Shown here: positions 23,314 through 32,689 of the stretch, piece by piece
How the letters are laid out: each line of letters opens with the position of its first letter
How positions within the stretch are numbered: position 1 is the first letter of the stretch
Assembly: GCA_902785425.1 (NCBI GenBank)
Contig: CACZYP010000005.1
Span: 1,812 to 48,053 of the forward strand
Direction of reading: 5' to 3'
DNA from: an uncultured Ruminococcus sp.
GTDB lineage: Bacteria; Bacillota; Clostridia; Oscillospirales; Acutalibacteraceae
Length of the DNA: 46,242 nt
Notes under the pieces: model-generated
Told to the model about the DNA's origin: nothing
Seen by the model: the letters and a program-made list of their open reading frames with translations, nothing else
Database searches by the model: none
Made by a program: the position numbers and the translations under genes

Positions 23314-25983
23314 TCATCTTGTGCTTCCTGCTGCTCTGCAAAGCCTGAGCAGCGTTTTCCTCACTTCTTCGTCAAAATCGGTATACTTTGCGAGCTTCTC
23401 TTCAAGCTGCGGCAAATGGATCTTCCTGATATGTGAAATAACGCTTTTCTCCAGGCAATCGGAGGCTCTTTGAACCTCTTCCTCCGCTTTTCCGAGTATT
23501 ACATATTCATAAACAAAAGGCTCGCACAGATTCAGAAGCGCTCGTACTTCATCGCCGTTGTGCGCAAGGCGGAAAACACACGACACGTACGCATCTGTAA
23601 ATCGGCGGCGCAGCAGCTCGTCGTCAAATACAAACAGACATAAAAACAGTATGTTTATCTCGCTTTGACAAATTGCAGCGCAGCTTGACGACAGCTCTTT
23701 GAAGCATTCGCTGTCTACAAAATCTGTTTTTAGCGTTTCGTTTAACGCCATGAACCTGCTCAAAGCCTGCGAAGCATTCTGCTTGTTCTGTTCGTTCGAC
23801 AATTTACGCCTGAGATCGTAATACGCCCTGCTTACGGAAACCGTTCCAAGCTTCTCCGACCATTTTTTCAGCAGATGGAAGCCTGACTTTGTAAAACCGT
23901 CGGGCGGGTCAAACGATATTCGTGCGTCAATACATTCAAACACCTTTTTCTGCGCTTTTTCGCTGAGACCTGACGACATGATAAACGTTATCAATCTATC
24001 TGCCTGATCCGGAGGACATACCTCTGCGCAGGCGCAAAAGTATTCGCTGCCCGACATTTCATCGTCATCGGTGATAAGCTTCAGCGCAGAGTTCATGCTT
24101 TCTTTTGAATAACGTCCTTCGTGCTTCACGGCGCAGGCAAGCATTTTTTCCGAGACAGACCTTTCTGCCGCACCGGAGCCGGCTACATAAATACAAACAT
24201 CAAGCGCACTCTTTCCGATCGCAGAGCATGCCATTGATATCCACACAGATGTCTTGTCGGGAGCCTTTGTTTCAAGCCGCTGCGCAACTGAAATGAACAC
24301 AGAGTCAAACAGCCTTACCGAACGCCCGACGATCTTTAGCAGCGGTTTTAAAACAGCAGTCCGACCCAACGCAGCCATAAGCGTATAGCATAAAAAGCTG
24401 TACTGCTCTTTGCTTTTGATTATTTCGGATAATGATGAATAACGATTCTCGCACATAGTCAGGAACATTTCACCAACAGTCAGCAGTTCATCTTCTCCGG
24501 CGTTCCTTATTTTATGCGAATACGATTTTAATTTATCATCAGGAAACACCTCGTTCAGCAGAAGAAGCCGCACATCGCTGAACTGTTCCGTTTTCAATGC
24601 CGTCCATATTCCGGTAAGTTCATTTTGATCCGAATCTATTCTTTCTATCTCTTTTTTGATACTCTGCTCAAAATAGCTTACGATCATGTCACTGCGGTCT
24701 GACACTGCTGCGATCTTATTCAGTATATTTAGATATTTGCAGCTATACTGTGAATCGTCTTTCCCAAAGCGGCCGTATGAGTCAAGACCTTCGCTCAACA
24801 GATATGTACACACAGCAGTATTTGACGGAACGCCATACTTCGTAAGAAGAAAATACGCTCTGAACGCATGTTTATAGATCCACTTATCGCTGCGGTTATC
24901 GGAGGACATCAGATATTTATAGGCGCTGTAAATATCCGAGATCTCAGATGAAAGCTCCCTCGGAACAGCTCCGGGCATAACTGCACCGCAAAACTCGAAC
25001 AGATCCTTTCCGAACTCTTCCACAGCTTTATAGTACGGCTCGTCAATAGAGTTATCGGCTGAAACAGTGCTTTTCTTCTGTACACCGTCAATTACAGCAA
25101 AATTTGAAGAAGGCGTCTGCCTCAGCGATGAACAATAAACGTCCTTCGGGTGATAACCGACGATCATGTTGTATGGGTGTCTCTGCTGGTTCATACTGCG
25201 GTTCTGAATTGCGGAAAAACGTCCATTTTCGTCGGTATAGTAGAAAAGCTCTTTGTCCGGCTGAGTTCCGAGCTTTGAACGGTTCGTTGCAAATGTGATC
25301 CTGCGTGCAAGCTCCGTAGGCAGCGAATAGTCGATCGCCGCTATCCATAATTCTACATTTTTCGGTTCGTCTTTGATAAGAAGCACTTTGCGCTGTTCAT
25401 CGGGTTTTTCGTACTCATGGACAAGAAACCACACAGCCTCCTTCAGCGCCTTATTCCTGCCGTCATTCACAAAAAGGATCACATCGTCTTCTGTGACAGA
25501 GCCTATCTGAGGCTCTGTATCCACCTCCGGGAGCATTTCAGGAATGGGATTGGACTCTGTATCCATATAGTAATCATTTTCACTTTTCAGATGTGCGTCC
25601 CATTGCGGTGAACCGAACCAGTAAAACGGATAACCGCCAATACTTCCGATAAAGCATTGCTTGATATATGTACCTGCACGATGAGTTTTCCCGTTTTTTC
25701 TGGGCTGCCTGCAATGAGGACGGGCATATTCAAACGAGAATGCGTATACTCCTTCGCCCAGTGATGTATACTCATATGAATGCACAAGACCTGTCGATGA
25801 ATTTTCTCTCGAACAGTTCGGCACGGCAAGTCTTGCCAGTAAAAGATCATAGTTATGATCCGATGCGTGCGTTAAGCCTTCACTTACAGAAAACACACCG
25901 AATCCATCTCCTCTGACTACCTTCGCATTGTTTTTCAGATCCCGGTGAGGGGAGGAACGGGTGTATATAAGCTGATCCAGCAT
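23314..25983 (-). CDS. GAP1-like (GTPase-associated) large helical protein
   Basis: An 889-residue cytoplasmic protein without signal peptide or membrane segment. The first 150 residues (LIYTRSSP...GDGFGVFSVSEGL...GEGVYAFSFEYARP...RAGTYIKQCFIG) resemble the N-terminal domain of GTPase-associated protein 1 (GAP1-N2), a family known from comparative genomics as the partner of P-loop GTPases. The middle (VTEDDVILFVNDGRNKALKEAVWFLVHEY...ARRITFATNRSKLGTQP) fits the GAP1 middle domain; the last 500 residues are helical. It is the last gene of the operon, 203 bases after the GTPase. The ATG at 25983 with AGGAGGGG upstream is preferred to the TTG at 25986. The family call is from memory of its pattern; the biochemical activity is unknown. 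Confidence 0.62.
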   Translation of the reverse strand: MLDQLIYTRSSPHRDLKNNAKVVRGDGFGVFSVSEGLTHASDHNYDLLLARLAVPNCSRENSSTGLVHSYEYTSLGEGVYAFSFEYARPHCRQPRKNGKTHRAGTYIKQCFIGSIGGYPFYWFGSPQWDAHLKSENDYYMDTESNPIPEMLPEVDTEPQIGSVTEDDVILFVNDGRNKALKEAVWFLVHEYEKPDEQRKVLLIKDEPKNVELWIAAIDYSLPTELARRITFATNRSKLGTQPDKELFYYTDENGRFSAIQNRSMNQQRHPYNMIVGYHPKDVYCSSLRQTPSSNFAVIDGVQKKSTVSADNSIDEPYYKAVEEFGKDLFEFCGAVMPGAVPRELSSEISDIYSAYKYLMSSDNRSDKWIYKHAFRAYFLLTKYGVPSNTAVCTYLLSEGLDSYGRFGKDDSQYSCKYLNILNKIAAVSDRSDMIVSYFEQSIKKEIERIDSDQNELTGIWTALKTEQFSDVRLLLLNEVFPDDKLKSYSHKIRNAGEDELLTVGEMFLTMCENRYSSLSEIIKSKEQYSFLCYTLMAALGRTAVLKPLLKIVGRSVRLFDSVFISVAQRLETKAPDKTSVWISMACSAIGKSALDVCIYVAGSGAAERSVSEKMLACAVKHEGRYSKESMNSALKLITDDDEMSGSEYFCACAEVCPPDQADRLITFIMSSGLSEKAQKKVFECIDARISFDPPDGFTKSGFHLLKKWSEKLGTVSVSRAYYDLRRKLSNEQNKQNASQALSRFMALNETLKTDFVDSECFKELSSSCAAICQSEINILFLCLFVFDDELLRRRFTDAYVSCVFRLAHNGDEVRALLNLCEPFVYEYVILGKAEEEVQRASDCLEKSVISHIRKIHLPQLEEKLAKYTDFDEEVRKTLLRLCRAAGSTR

Positions 25984-26071
25984 CAAACCCCTCCTTTTTT
26001 AATATCACTGTTTCTTCATACATATCAAATGAAAAGAAACCGCAGAGTTATTCTGGTCCTTGATTAAAAGC

Positions 26072-26077
26072 ATTATA
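26072..26077 (-). promoter_or_regulatory. Possible internal -10 box before the GAP1-like gene
   Basis: A perfect TATAAT on the minus strand in the 203-bp gap between the GTPase and the GAP1-like gene, without a convincing -35 box. Confidence 0.25.
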
Positions 26078-26189
26078 AAATTTTCGCAAGACGAGGAAGA
26101 AGCCGCAGACTTTCGCCTTTCAATGCCGATGACGAAGTATTGCGAGAATCAGACCGAAAAGCGGTAAAGGCTTTAGTAAGGAAACAGTA

Positions 26190-27230
26190 TCAGACTGTGG
26201 GGATTATCCCTTCTTTTGAAAGCATCCAATACAGCGGATCAAGTACTCTGTGCGGCATAACTTTTCCAAGCTGTGAATTACCTGTGGGAGGCTGTCCGAA
26301 GCTTGAAACGCCAAAGAAACGCACCTTATTGCTTTTGAAGTTAGTGTCGATAGAATCCAAAAAGGAAGTCTCACCTCTGCTTAAAAGCCAGTCTCTTATC
26401 TCTGCGTCCACAGCGTTTGCATCGGCTTTATCAAAGCCTTTTTTCGCCTGATGAGGGCTTGGCTTCATTACAACGGCGCTGCCAAAGCTTTCCTTTACAG
26501 CGTCTATCTTCGTGAAAACTACAGCAACATCACGATTGATAAGCTTTCCGGGAGGAAGACCGCAATTGTTTCGCACGTATTCCGCAATACCGTCTACCAT
26601 TTTTGCCGAAGCGTCGTTGACATGATCCGCCGTAGTAGACCAGTTAAGGATATCCTCCTCTATCGTACTTGCCACTCCCGGAAGCGCCAGCGGATCTATA
26701 AGTATAACAAGCACTTTGGATTCATTGATATATCTGCTGACAACAGGGTCGATATGCTCTATATCCTCGCCTGCGCCGTCAAAAATGGTAAGCGAATAGG
26801 TCGGGATATAGATACCTGTCATCTTGTTTTTATCTTTAAGCCGCCACAGCTGAGGGGGCGGCATACTACCTGCCGGAGTAGCCGGAACAGGTTCATGCAT
26901 AGAGTAGATTATTGTGTCGTTTTCTTCAAACATTGCTTTTGTCAGATCGTCCATAGGCGACGGAACAAGATAAGAGTCGGGCGAATGCCTTAGCTCATGG
27001 AGCATCGTTGTCAGAAAGTTGGTTTTTCCCGAGCCGGTAATACCCAATATACTGAATCTCAGGTATTTTGAATACGACATTATGTCGGGCGGAAGCGCAG
27101 CGTTGCAGTAGCTGCAAATGCGTTCGCTTGCATAACCTGTACAGCCGGTCCTTGAACATCTGGGCGTTTTTTTCAGCAAAAGCTCTGCTTTGGTGGGTAC
27201 GACCGGCGCACCGCATGAATTGCAGACCAT
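26190..27230 (-). CDS. Zinc-ribbon P-loop GTPase (double-GTPase / TRAFAC-like), N-terminus cut by a stop
   Basis: A 346-residue GTPase from the ATG at 27230. Zinc-binding Cys pairs C3/C6, C25/C30 and C39/C42 precede the G domain: P-loop GITGSGKT (63-70), a DxxG-type switch in LTIFDGAGED, and TKID in VVFTKIDAV. A segment KVLVILIDPLALPG lies between. This is the arrangement of the bacterial double-GTPase (DO-GTPase2-like) families found next to GAP1 proteins. The frame continues upstream past a single TAG (27240-27242) into MRLVSEVLCPYCLKELRS, which supplies the missing CPYC half of a ribbon whose other half is MVCNSCG. The gene therefore probably started at 27296 or 27305. As it stands, translation must restart at 27230, where AGGA lies 7 bases upstream. 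Confidence 0.72.
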   Translation of the reverse strand: MVCNSCGAPVVPTKAELLLKKTPRCSRTGCTGYASERICSYCNAALPPDIMSYSKYLRFSILGITGSGKTNFLTTMLHELRHSPDSYLVPSPMDDLTKAMFEENDTIIYSMHEPVPATPAGSMPPPQLWRLKDKNKMTGIYIPTYSLTIFDGAGEDIEHIDPVVSRYINESKVLVILIDPLALPGVASTIEEDILNWSTTADHVNDASAKMVDGIAEYVRNNCGLPPGKLINRDVAVVFTKIDAVKESFGSAVVMKPSPHQAKKGFDKADANAVDAEIRDWLLSRGETSFLDSIDTNFKSNKVRFFGVSSFGQPPTGNSQLGKVMPHRVLDPLYWMLSKEGIIPTV

Positions 27231-27239
27231 TCTCAGATC

Positions 27240-27305
27240 CTAGCTTCGCAATTCCTTCAGACAATAAGGGCAAAGCACCTCTGAAACCAATCTCACATCA
27301 ATCAT
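27240..27305 (-). CDS. Detached N-terminal half of the GTPase zinc ribbon (21 codons before an in-frame TAG)
   Basis: A reading frame of 21 codons, in the same frame as the GTPase and separated from it by TAG plus three codons. It encodes VLCPYCLKEL, a CxxC knuckle that fits the CxxC at the start of the GTPase. The GTG at 27296 has AAAGGA 8 bases upstream; the ATG at 27305 touches it. TAG could come from CAG, GAG or AAG by one change. Confidence 0.6.
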   Translation of the reverse strand: MIDVRLVSEVLCPYCLKELRS

Positions 27306-27320
27306 TCCTTTCTGCGTGTG

Positions 27321-30300
27321 TCATCTTGCAATACAGCCGGAAACATCGGAAGGCGAAATGTCATATTCGTCCTTGTCGTCTTTTGATGTAAAACAGCGCA
27401 AACACACTCCCGGCTGTATGGTTTTAACAACATCATCGGGCAAACGATAAGTAAACTCTCCGTTTACAAACGCATTTTCTTTTTCGTCTATCTGATGAAT
27501 GACCTTTGTTTTCGGATCCTCCAGGCTCATCGGGATATGTCCGTCCGTCCGGCAAACAACATATATCACCGGAAGATCGTTTCCGTTTGACGTGATAGTC
27601 AAGCGGCAGCTTTTATCAATAAGACGGTTTAACAGACCTGTTCCCAGCCAGGAAAACTTATACGAAAGCTGCTGCTTAGGCATATTGTTCACCCGCATCT
27701 TAGATGGTTCGGAATACACTATCGAGCCGTTATTCAGCCTGTATTCTCCGATGACGGTGATATAAAGCTCTTTTTCGGGGATCTTTTCAATAAGTATCAT
27801 TCCGTCTTTAATATACTCATCAACATTTATCTTCTGCATTTTCGATCCTTTCACATCGCCCACCGATGCCCAGGGGATCGTATCATCTGTCTTTTCGGCA
27901 AAACAGTAGTAGATGCTGTCGAGCATATCGGGGATATCCACAAGACGGATACGCAGCTTTCCTGCCGTGACCGCCGTATTCTTGCGGTCTATCTCACATT
28001 TTGAAACGCTCGATACCCTGACCACCTCTGAGATTATTCCCTTAGAACCCGACAGTGACAAAACAGCTAAAGTATGCTGTGTGTTTTCACCGATATCAAA
28101 AAAGACTTCTCCGTCTGTTCCCGATACGTTCGCCCATATCTTTCCGTTTCCAAATGCCTTCGTTATATCGGTCATATCCATTGCCTTGTGATCAGTACGG
28201 GAGGAAACGGCTTCCGGTACTTCCTTGATGATAACGGTCGTCTTAACATTAGAGGGCTTTTTCCAGCGAACGGTAACTGTCGTGCCTGACGTTGCGGCAG
28301 ATACGTCCTGCAAAACCTCCGGCGGATATTCGGGAGTAAGCATCAGCGTTATCCCTTCACTGTAAGCAAAGCCGCTGTCACAAGGATAAATGCACTGCAA
28401 ACGGTAGCCGTATGTAACATTGTTGCGCAGGTTCGTGTCGCTAAATGACACGAATGCTTTTGACGAAGCCACAGCGCAAGTCTGATCCGGTTCGGCAGGC
28501 GGTATCGTGCCTTCGCTTCGCTGAATGCGAACTCCGATGCTGTTTGAGGGAAGCGTCCAACTGAATTCACATGAATTATTGTCGGCAGAAGCGCTAAGCT
28601 GTGTTTTGTTTAAATCGCTGAAAACAGCGGCGCTGCATACGGCAGGCTTTGAATAAGTGTTTGCCCTGTGCGCAAAAACTGCGTAACCGTAACGTATGCC
28701 GGAATCTATCGTATTATCGCAGTACTCCGTACCGCTTATATCGGAAGCGATCAACTCTCCGTCTGTTATACCTGTTGGTGCGGTATTCTTTTTTCGCACA
28801 ATACGGTATGTAACGCCTCTGTCGCCGGAAGGAAGCCATGACAAGCTGCAGTAAACATTTTTCTCCCCCACACCTGCAGCCGCATTCAGCGATGAGGGCG
28901 ATGATATTGGGATCGTACTCAGAACTTGTACAGCAGATTGATAATCAGCCGCTACCTCAAGAACGTCTATGCAGGCATTCGCACGTTCCTCAAACGACAT
29001 CTGAGTGGAAGGCATAAGCGAGGCAGCCTGCTTCAATTTATCTTTGATAAGCTTTTTTTCTTTTTCTATATTCAGCTCCGGCATAGACGCAGAAAGCTTT
29101 TCTGACAGTTCCTTTGCCTTGCAATACCGCCTTGAATCAATATAAGAGCGAAGCTCGTCAAGCGGCTTCCGATACTTTTCCGCCTGCTCGTTTATCTCGG
29201 CCTTCAAAGGATCAAGCTTGGGGTTTCCGGGATATGCTGTCTCTGCCATTTTCAAAAAACGTTGTGCAGCGGAAATATCCCCGGCGGCAAGCGAAACCTC
29301 AGCCTGCTCGACGTATTCATCGAAAAACTGCATTTCTCTGACAAAAAAGCCGCATTTACAGCGTCTTGCAGAAGCAGGAACAGGGTTTGAACACTTAGGG
29401 CATTTCACATAAAGCTTTGCGCCGCACACCGTACATACAGAACGCTGAGCAGTCTCAGCGTCACGAAACTCATACGGCGCATCGCATGACGGACAGATCA
29501 CATGGATAGATGCGTCGAACGGCTCGTAAGGATCCTTTATCAGACCGCCCTCTCTGTTGTAAAGAGAGAGAGCAAGATCATATTCGGGAAAGCTGCGTCT
29601 GATCTTCTCGATACAGCCATCGGCAAAGTACCTGTCTCTTTTGAACTGTTCGGGCGCAGCCTTTATAAGAGCAAAAAGCTCTTTGAGCTGCTCTCGCTTT
29701 AATGACGAATCATATTTTTCTCTGTTTGTCTCACAGTCAAAGACCTGGGTCATACCGGCAGTAAACAGGTCGCCCAGCAAATGACCCTCCTCGCTCATAT
29801 CGCTCGCAAGGCGAGAAGCCCACGTTTCCATGACGGCATACAGATCGCTTGTGCGCCGTTTTTTATAACCGACTCTGTCACGTTCGCTGCCGCCTGCGAA
29901 AAAGCAAGCAAGATCATACATATCGTTTATCTGGGAAGTCCAGGGATACTTAGGTGAATTAAGCTTTTTCAGCCGCTTCAGATCGGTAGAAAGATGTCCG
30001 TAAATAACAGATGACAAAAAATAGTCGTCGAGGTTCAGTCCGTCAGAAGGTTTGCACACAATAAAGCCTTTTTTGGTATAGATATCCTCAACGGTTTTCG
30101 GTGAAAGCTTTAGCTTTGAAGAAACACTGTGTATCTGAGCAGTCGTTACATTGGGGGAGTTTCCGCTGCCAAACATCAGTATATCGAGTATCTGTTCAAG
30201 CTGGCGCACCTTTATCTGTCTTAATGCTCTGGCTTCTGTATTTCTCTGCCTTACGTCATTCATCACAGCGGTGATGTCTTCGAGCATAGCCAGTTCTTCA

Positions 30301-30455
30301 TTGAGCGAACGGCGGTACGATTCGACCGTTTCGTTTGCGAGCATATCCTCTGTTCTGCGTTTCCATTCCGCTATAGCTTTGTCTATTCGTCTTTGGTTTT
30401 TCTCGGGCGGATCAAACTCCAACCCGAGCATTTCAAAATAATTGCGTCTTGTCAT
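27321..30455 (-). CDS. J-like / zinc-ribbon / TPR / FN3 multidomain protein
   Basis: A 1044-residue cytoplasmic protein. It starts MTRRNYFEMLGLEFDPPEK, like the first helix of a J domain, but no HPD motif follows; the next 80 residues are helical and charged. Residues about 318-372 hold three CxxC knuckles (CPSC, CTVC, CPKC and a final CKCG), a double zinc ribbon. A TPR-like helical pair (EVSLAAGDISAAQRFLKMAETAYPG) follows. From about 510 to 740 there are two or three fibronectin type III domains (YCSLSWLPSGDRGVTYRIVRK...YGYAVFAHR), then further beta domains to the end. The ATG at 30455 with AAGGAAG upstream is preferred to 30482. Its position after the two Hsp70 genes suggests a co-chaperone or substrate adaptor; without HPD it may not stimulate Hsp70 in the classical way. 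Confidence 0.6.
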   Translation of the reverse strand: MTRRNYFEMLGLEFDPPEKNQRRIDKAIAEWKRRTEDMLANETVESYRRSLNEELAMLEDITAVMNDVRQRNTEARALRQIKVRQLEQILDILMFGSGNSPNVTTAQIHSVSSKLKLSPKTVEDIYTKKGFIVCKPSDGLNLDDYFLSSVIYGHLSTDLKRLKKLNSPKYPWTSQINDMYDLACFFAGGSERDRVGYKKRRTSDLYAVMETWASRLASDMSEEGHLLGDLFTAGMTQVFDCETNREKYDSSLKREQLKELFALIKAAPEQFKRDRYFADGCIEKIRRSFPEYDLALSLYNREGGLIKDPYEPFDASIHVICPSCDAPYEFRDAETAQRSVCTVCGAKLYVKCPKCSNPVPASARRCKCGFFVREMQFFDEYVEQAEVSLAAGDISAAQRFLKMAETAYPGNPKLDPLKAEINEQAEKYRKPLDELRSYIDSRRYCKAKELSEKLSASMPELNIEKEKKLIKDKLKQAASLMPSTQMSFEERANACIDVLEVAADYQSAVQVLSTIPISSPSSLNAAAGVGEKNVYCSLSWLPSGDRGVTYRIVRKKNTAPTGITDGELIASDISGTEYCDNTIDSGIRYGYAVFAHRANTYSKPAVCSAAVFSDLNKTQLSASADNNSCEFSWTLPSNSIGVRIQRSEGTIPPAEPDQTCAVASSKAFVSFSDTNLRNNVTYGYRLQCIYPCDSGFAYSEGITLMLTPEYPPEVLQDVSAATSGTTVTVRWKKPSNVKTTVIIKEVPEAVSSRTDHKAMDMTDITKAFGNGKIWANVSGTDGEVFFDIGENTQHTLAVLSLSGSKGIISEVVRVSSVSKCEIDRKNTAVTAGKLRIRLVDIPDMLDSIYYCFAEKTDDTIPWASVGDVKGSKMQKINVDEYIKDGMILIEKIPEKELYITVIGEYRLNNGSIVYSEPSKMRVNNMPKQQLSYKFSWLGTGLLNRLIDKSCRLTITSNGNDLPVIYVVCRTDGHIPMSLEDPKTKVIHQIDEKENAFVNGEFTYRLPDDVVKTIQPGVCLRCFTSKDDKDEYDISPSDVSGCIAR

Positions 30456-30492
30456 AACTCTTTCTTCCTTTTGCGTCGGCATAGGTCGTCAA

Positions 30493-32676
30493 TCAATCCG
30501 TCTCACCTATCGCACGCCACGTTGACACTGCTGCGGCGCTTGAAGCCCTTCCCCTCTTTTTCGGCGACGATCGCCCGATCTCCTGCGCTATTTTTCCAAA
30601 GCTTTCGACTAATCTGTCATGGCTTACAAACATAGACTCGATCTCGCCGGAGCTTATCTCTTTCAGGAATTTTTCGTCTGCCGTTCCGAAGCCTATGCCC
30701 ACTATGTCTATACCTACCTCATGACACATTCTTGCTCTGAGTACCGCCTTAGCCTGATCGTCCCATCTGCCGTCTGCAAGAACGATGCCAAAGCGTTTTC
30801 CGTTTGCTTTTTTAAGCATTATTCTGATGTCGTCAAACGGATCTGCGCCGTTTAGTATGCCTGCCATCTCTTCTTCGATCGAATTGATCGCAGCTTTGCA
30901 CTTTTCAAGGTCGCTGTCAAGCTTCTTTACAACGACAGACCTGTCCGACACCGCCACGATACCGACCTCTACGGTACAGTTGTTCCGACCGAGCTTATCT
31001 ACAAAATGGCGCATGGCTTTTTTTGCCTCGCTGAGAGGATAGCCATTCATGCTGCCGGAAACGTCTACAGCCATAACAACATTAAGCTGCTGCGGCGCTT
31101 CTGTCTTTTTAGGCGGCAGAGCAAATCTGCTCATATCGTTCGGAACAGGCTCTTGTGTGACCTTTAAGTCAACATCCTCTCCCTGACATCGCACCTGAAC
31201 GTGTACCATTCCGTTTTTATCATAGCTGTACTGTATGCTTACGACCGTACGATCATTTTCAGGGTCGTGTTTTATCCCATGCGCAGTATATTTGCCGATA
31301 ACAACGCTTTCAAGAGGCGGCGCTTCCCCTTGGAGCATATATATCTCCAAATCGTTATCGCCGTTTTCACTTGTATAATAATAAAAACTCTCTGCGCACT
31401 TTACAGGTATTATACTGTTGGACGGAACTATCGTTTTATTGATATATTCGTTTCCGTCTGCGCTTACCGCTATAACGCCCATCGCATGAGCGCAGACATC
31501 GGAAGGCATTACCGACAATGCGTTTTGCAGCTTTGTTTCTTTTCCTACCTTTTCGGAAACCCCCGACGTTCTGTCACGCATTACGCTGCCTGCAACGCTT
31601 TGAGCGTATTTCGGCGGCGCAGAGCATGCTGCGCATATGGCAGCGCCCAGCGCTACCGCTTCATCGGGATTTACGTGCATAAGCGGCGTATGACCGCTTC
31701 TTTCTTTTAAAAACGAAGCCACCCGGCGCATTCTTGTCGAACCGCCTACCAACAGTATATCCGTAATATCTCCCCACGAAAGCGAAAGCTCGGAAAGAAG
31801 CTGTTCGCACAGTGTTGTCGTGCGTTTGATAAGATCGAGTGTAGCGCTGTTAAACTCTTCTATCGTGATCTGCGTTGAAAAACTGCCGAAGTCCTCGCCG
31901 AACAAGCGCACATTGACCGTGTTCCTTGCGGTAAGCTGCTTCTTTATACTCTCGGCTTCTCTCATTGCGGCGTTATGAAGCGAAGGATAATCCTTAATAC
32001 TCAGCCCCGCTTCCGCTTCGGCTTTGCTCTCGATAAGCTCTGCCAGACGAGCGTCGAAGTCTTTGCCGCCAAGCGTATGATCTCCGTTGGTACGAAGCGA
32101 CTCTACCATTCCCCCGTTTTTCATTTGAATGAGCGTTACATCGAAAGTACCTCCGCCGAGATCATACACCATTATCCGTGCGTTCTCACGCCAATGCTCT
32201 ACGCTGTACGCAAGCGCCGCTGCGGTCGGCTCGTTGATGAGCTGCTTTACATTAAGCCCCGCCATTTGCGCAGCACGGAGCGTTGCGCTGCGTTCCTTGT
32301 GGTAGAAATAGGCAGGCACCGTTATGACAGCTTCATCTACCCTTTCGCCTGTTACTGCTTCGGCCTCGTCTTTTATGTGTCTGAGCATTATCGAAGAAAG
32401 CTGCACAGGCGTATAGCTTGCCGAATCGATCGTACAATAGACCTCATCGCTGCCCATACTGCGCTTAAACGACGAAGTACACCCTGTTTCGCCCGATTCG
32501 TAAGCCTCTTTCGCCTCGCTCCCGACAATAGTTTTCCCGTCTTGAAACTGTATGACAGAAGGCGTTATCCGTTCTCCGTCTCTGTTCGGGATCATCACGG
32601 GAACGCCCCTCTGTTTATCGACAACGGCAGCAGCCGAAAATGTTGTTCCGAGGTCAATACCTATCTTTATCCCCAT
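30493..32676 (-). CDS. Hsp70 (DnaK-like) fused to a C-terminal vWA domain
   Basis: A 727-residue cytoplasmic protein. The Hsp70 ATPase domain (1-375) has all signatures: IGIDLGTTFSAAAVV, VYDLGGGTFDVTLI and LLVGGSTRMRRV. A shortened substrate-binding beta part follows (about 420-525). In place of the helical lid comes a von Willebrand factor A domain (about 532-715) with an intact MIDAS motif DVSGS at 538-542, a Thr/Ser-containing loop and a GIVLADGRWDD strand near the third MIDAS position. So a chaperone motor is joined to a metal-dependent binding module. The ATG at 32676 has AGGGTGG upstream and lies 13 bases after the other Hsp70 gene, of which it is a diverged tandem paralogue. Confidence 0.85.
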   Translation of the reverse strand: MGIKIGIDLGTTFSAAAVVDKQRGVPVMIPNRDGERITPSVIQFQDGKTIVGSEAKEAYESGETGCTSSFKRSMGSDEVYCTIDSASYTPVQLSSIMLRHIKDEAEAVTGERVDEAVITVPAYFYHKERSATLRAAQMAGLNVKQLINEPTAAALAYSVEHWRENARIMVYDLGGGTFDVTLIQMKNGGMVESLRTNGDHTLGGKDFDARLAELIESKAEAEAGLSIKDYPSLHNAAMREAESIKKQLTARNTVNVRLFGEDFGSFSTQITIEEFNSATLDLIKRTTTLCEQLLSELSLSWGDITDILLVGGSTRMRRVASFLKERSGHTPLMHVNPDEAVALGAAICAACSAPPKYAQSVAGSVMRDRTSGVSEKVGKETKLQNALSVMPSDVCAHAMGVIAVSADGNEYINKTIVPSNSIIPVKCAESFYYYTSENGDNDLEIYMLQGEAPPLESVVIGKYTAHGIKHDPENDRTVVSIQYSYDKNGMVHVQVRCQGEDVDLKVTQEPVPNDMSRFALPPKKTEAPQQLNVVMAVDVSGSMNGYPLSEAKKAMRHFVDKLGRNNCTVEVGIVAVSDRSVVVKKLDSDLEKCKAAINSIEEEMAGILNGADPFDDIRIMLKKANGKRFGIVLADGRWDDQAKAVLRARMCHEVGIDIVGIGFGTADEKFLKEISSGEIESMFVSHDRLVESFGKIAQEIGRSSPKKRGRASSAAAVSTWRAIGETD

Positions 32677-32689
32677 TTCAGCCACCCTG

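Noticed and set aside
26076-26189. In-frame continuation of about 38 codons after the GTPase stop.
   Set aside because: Its composition does not look coding and it ends before the GAP1-like gene. No readthrough signal is seen.
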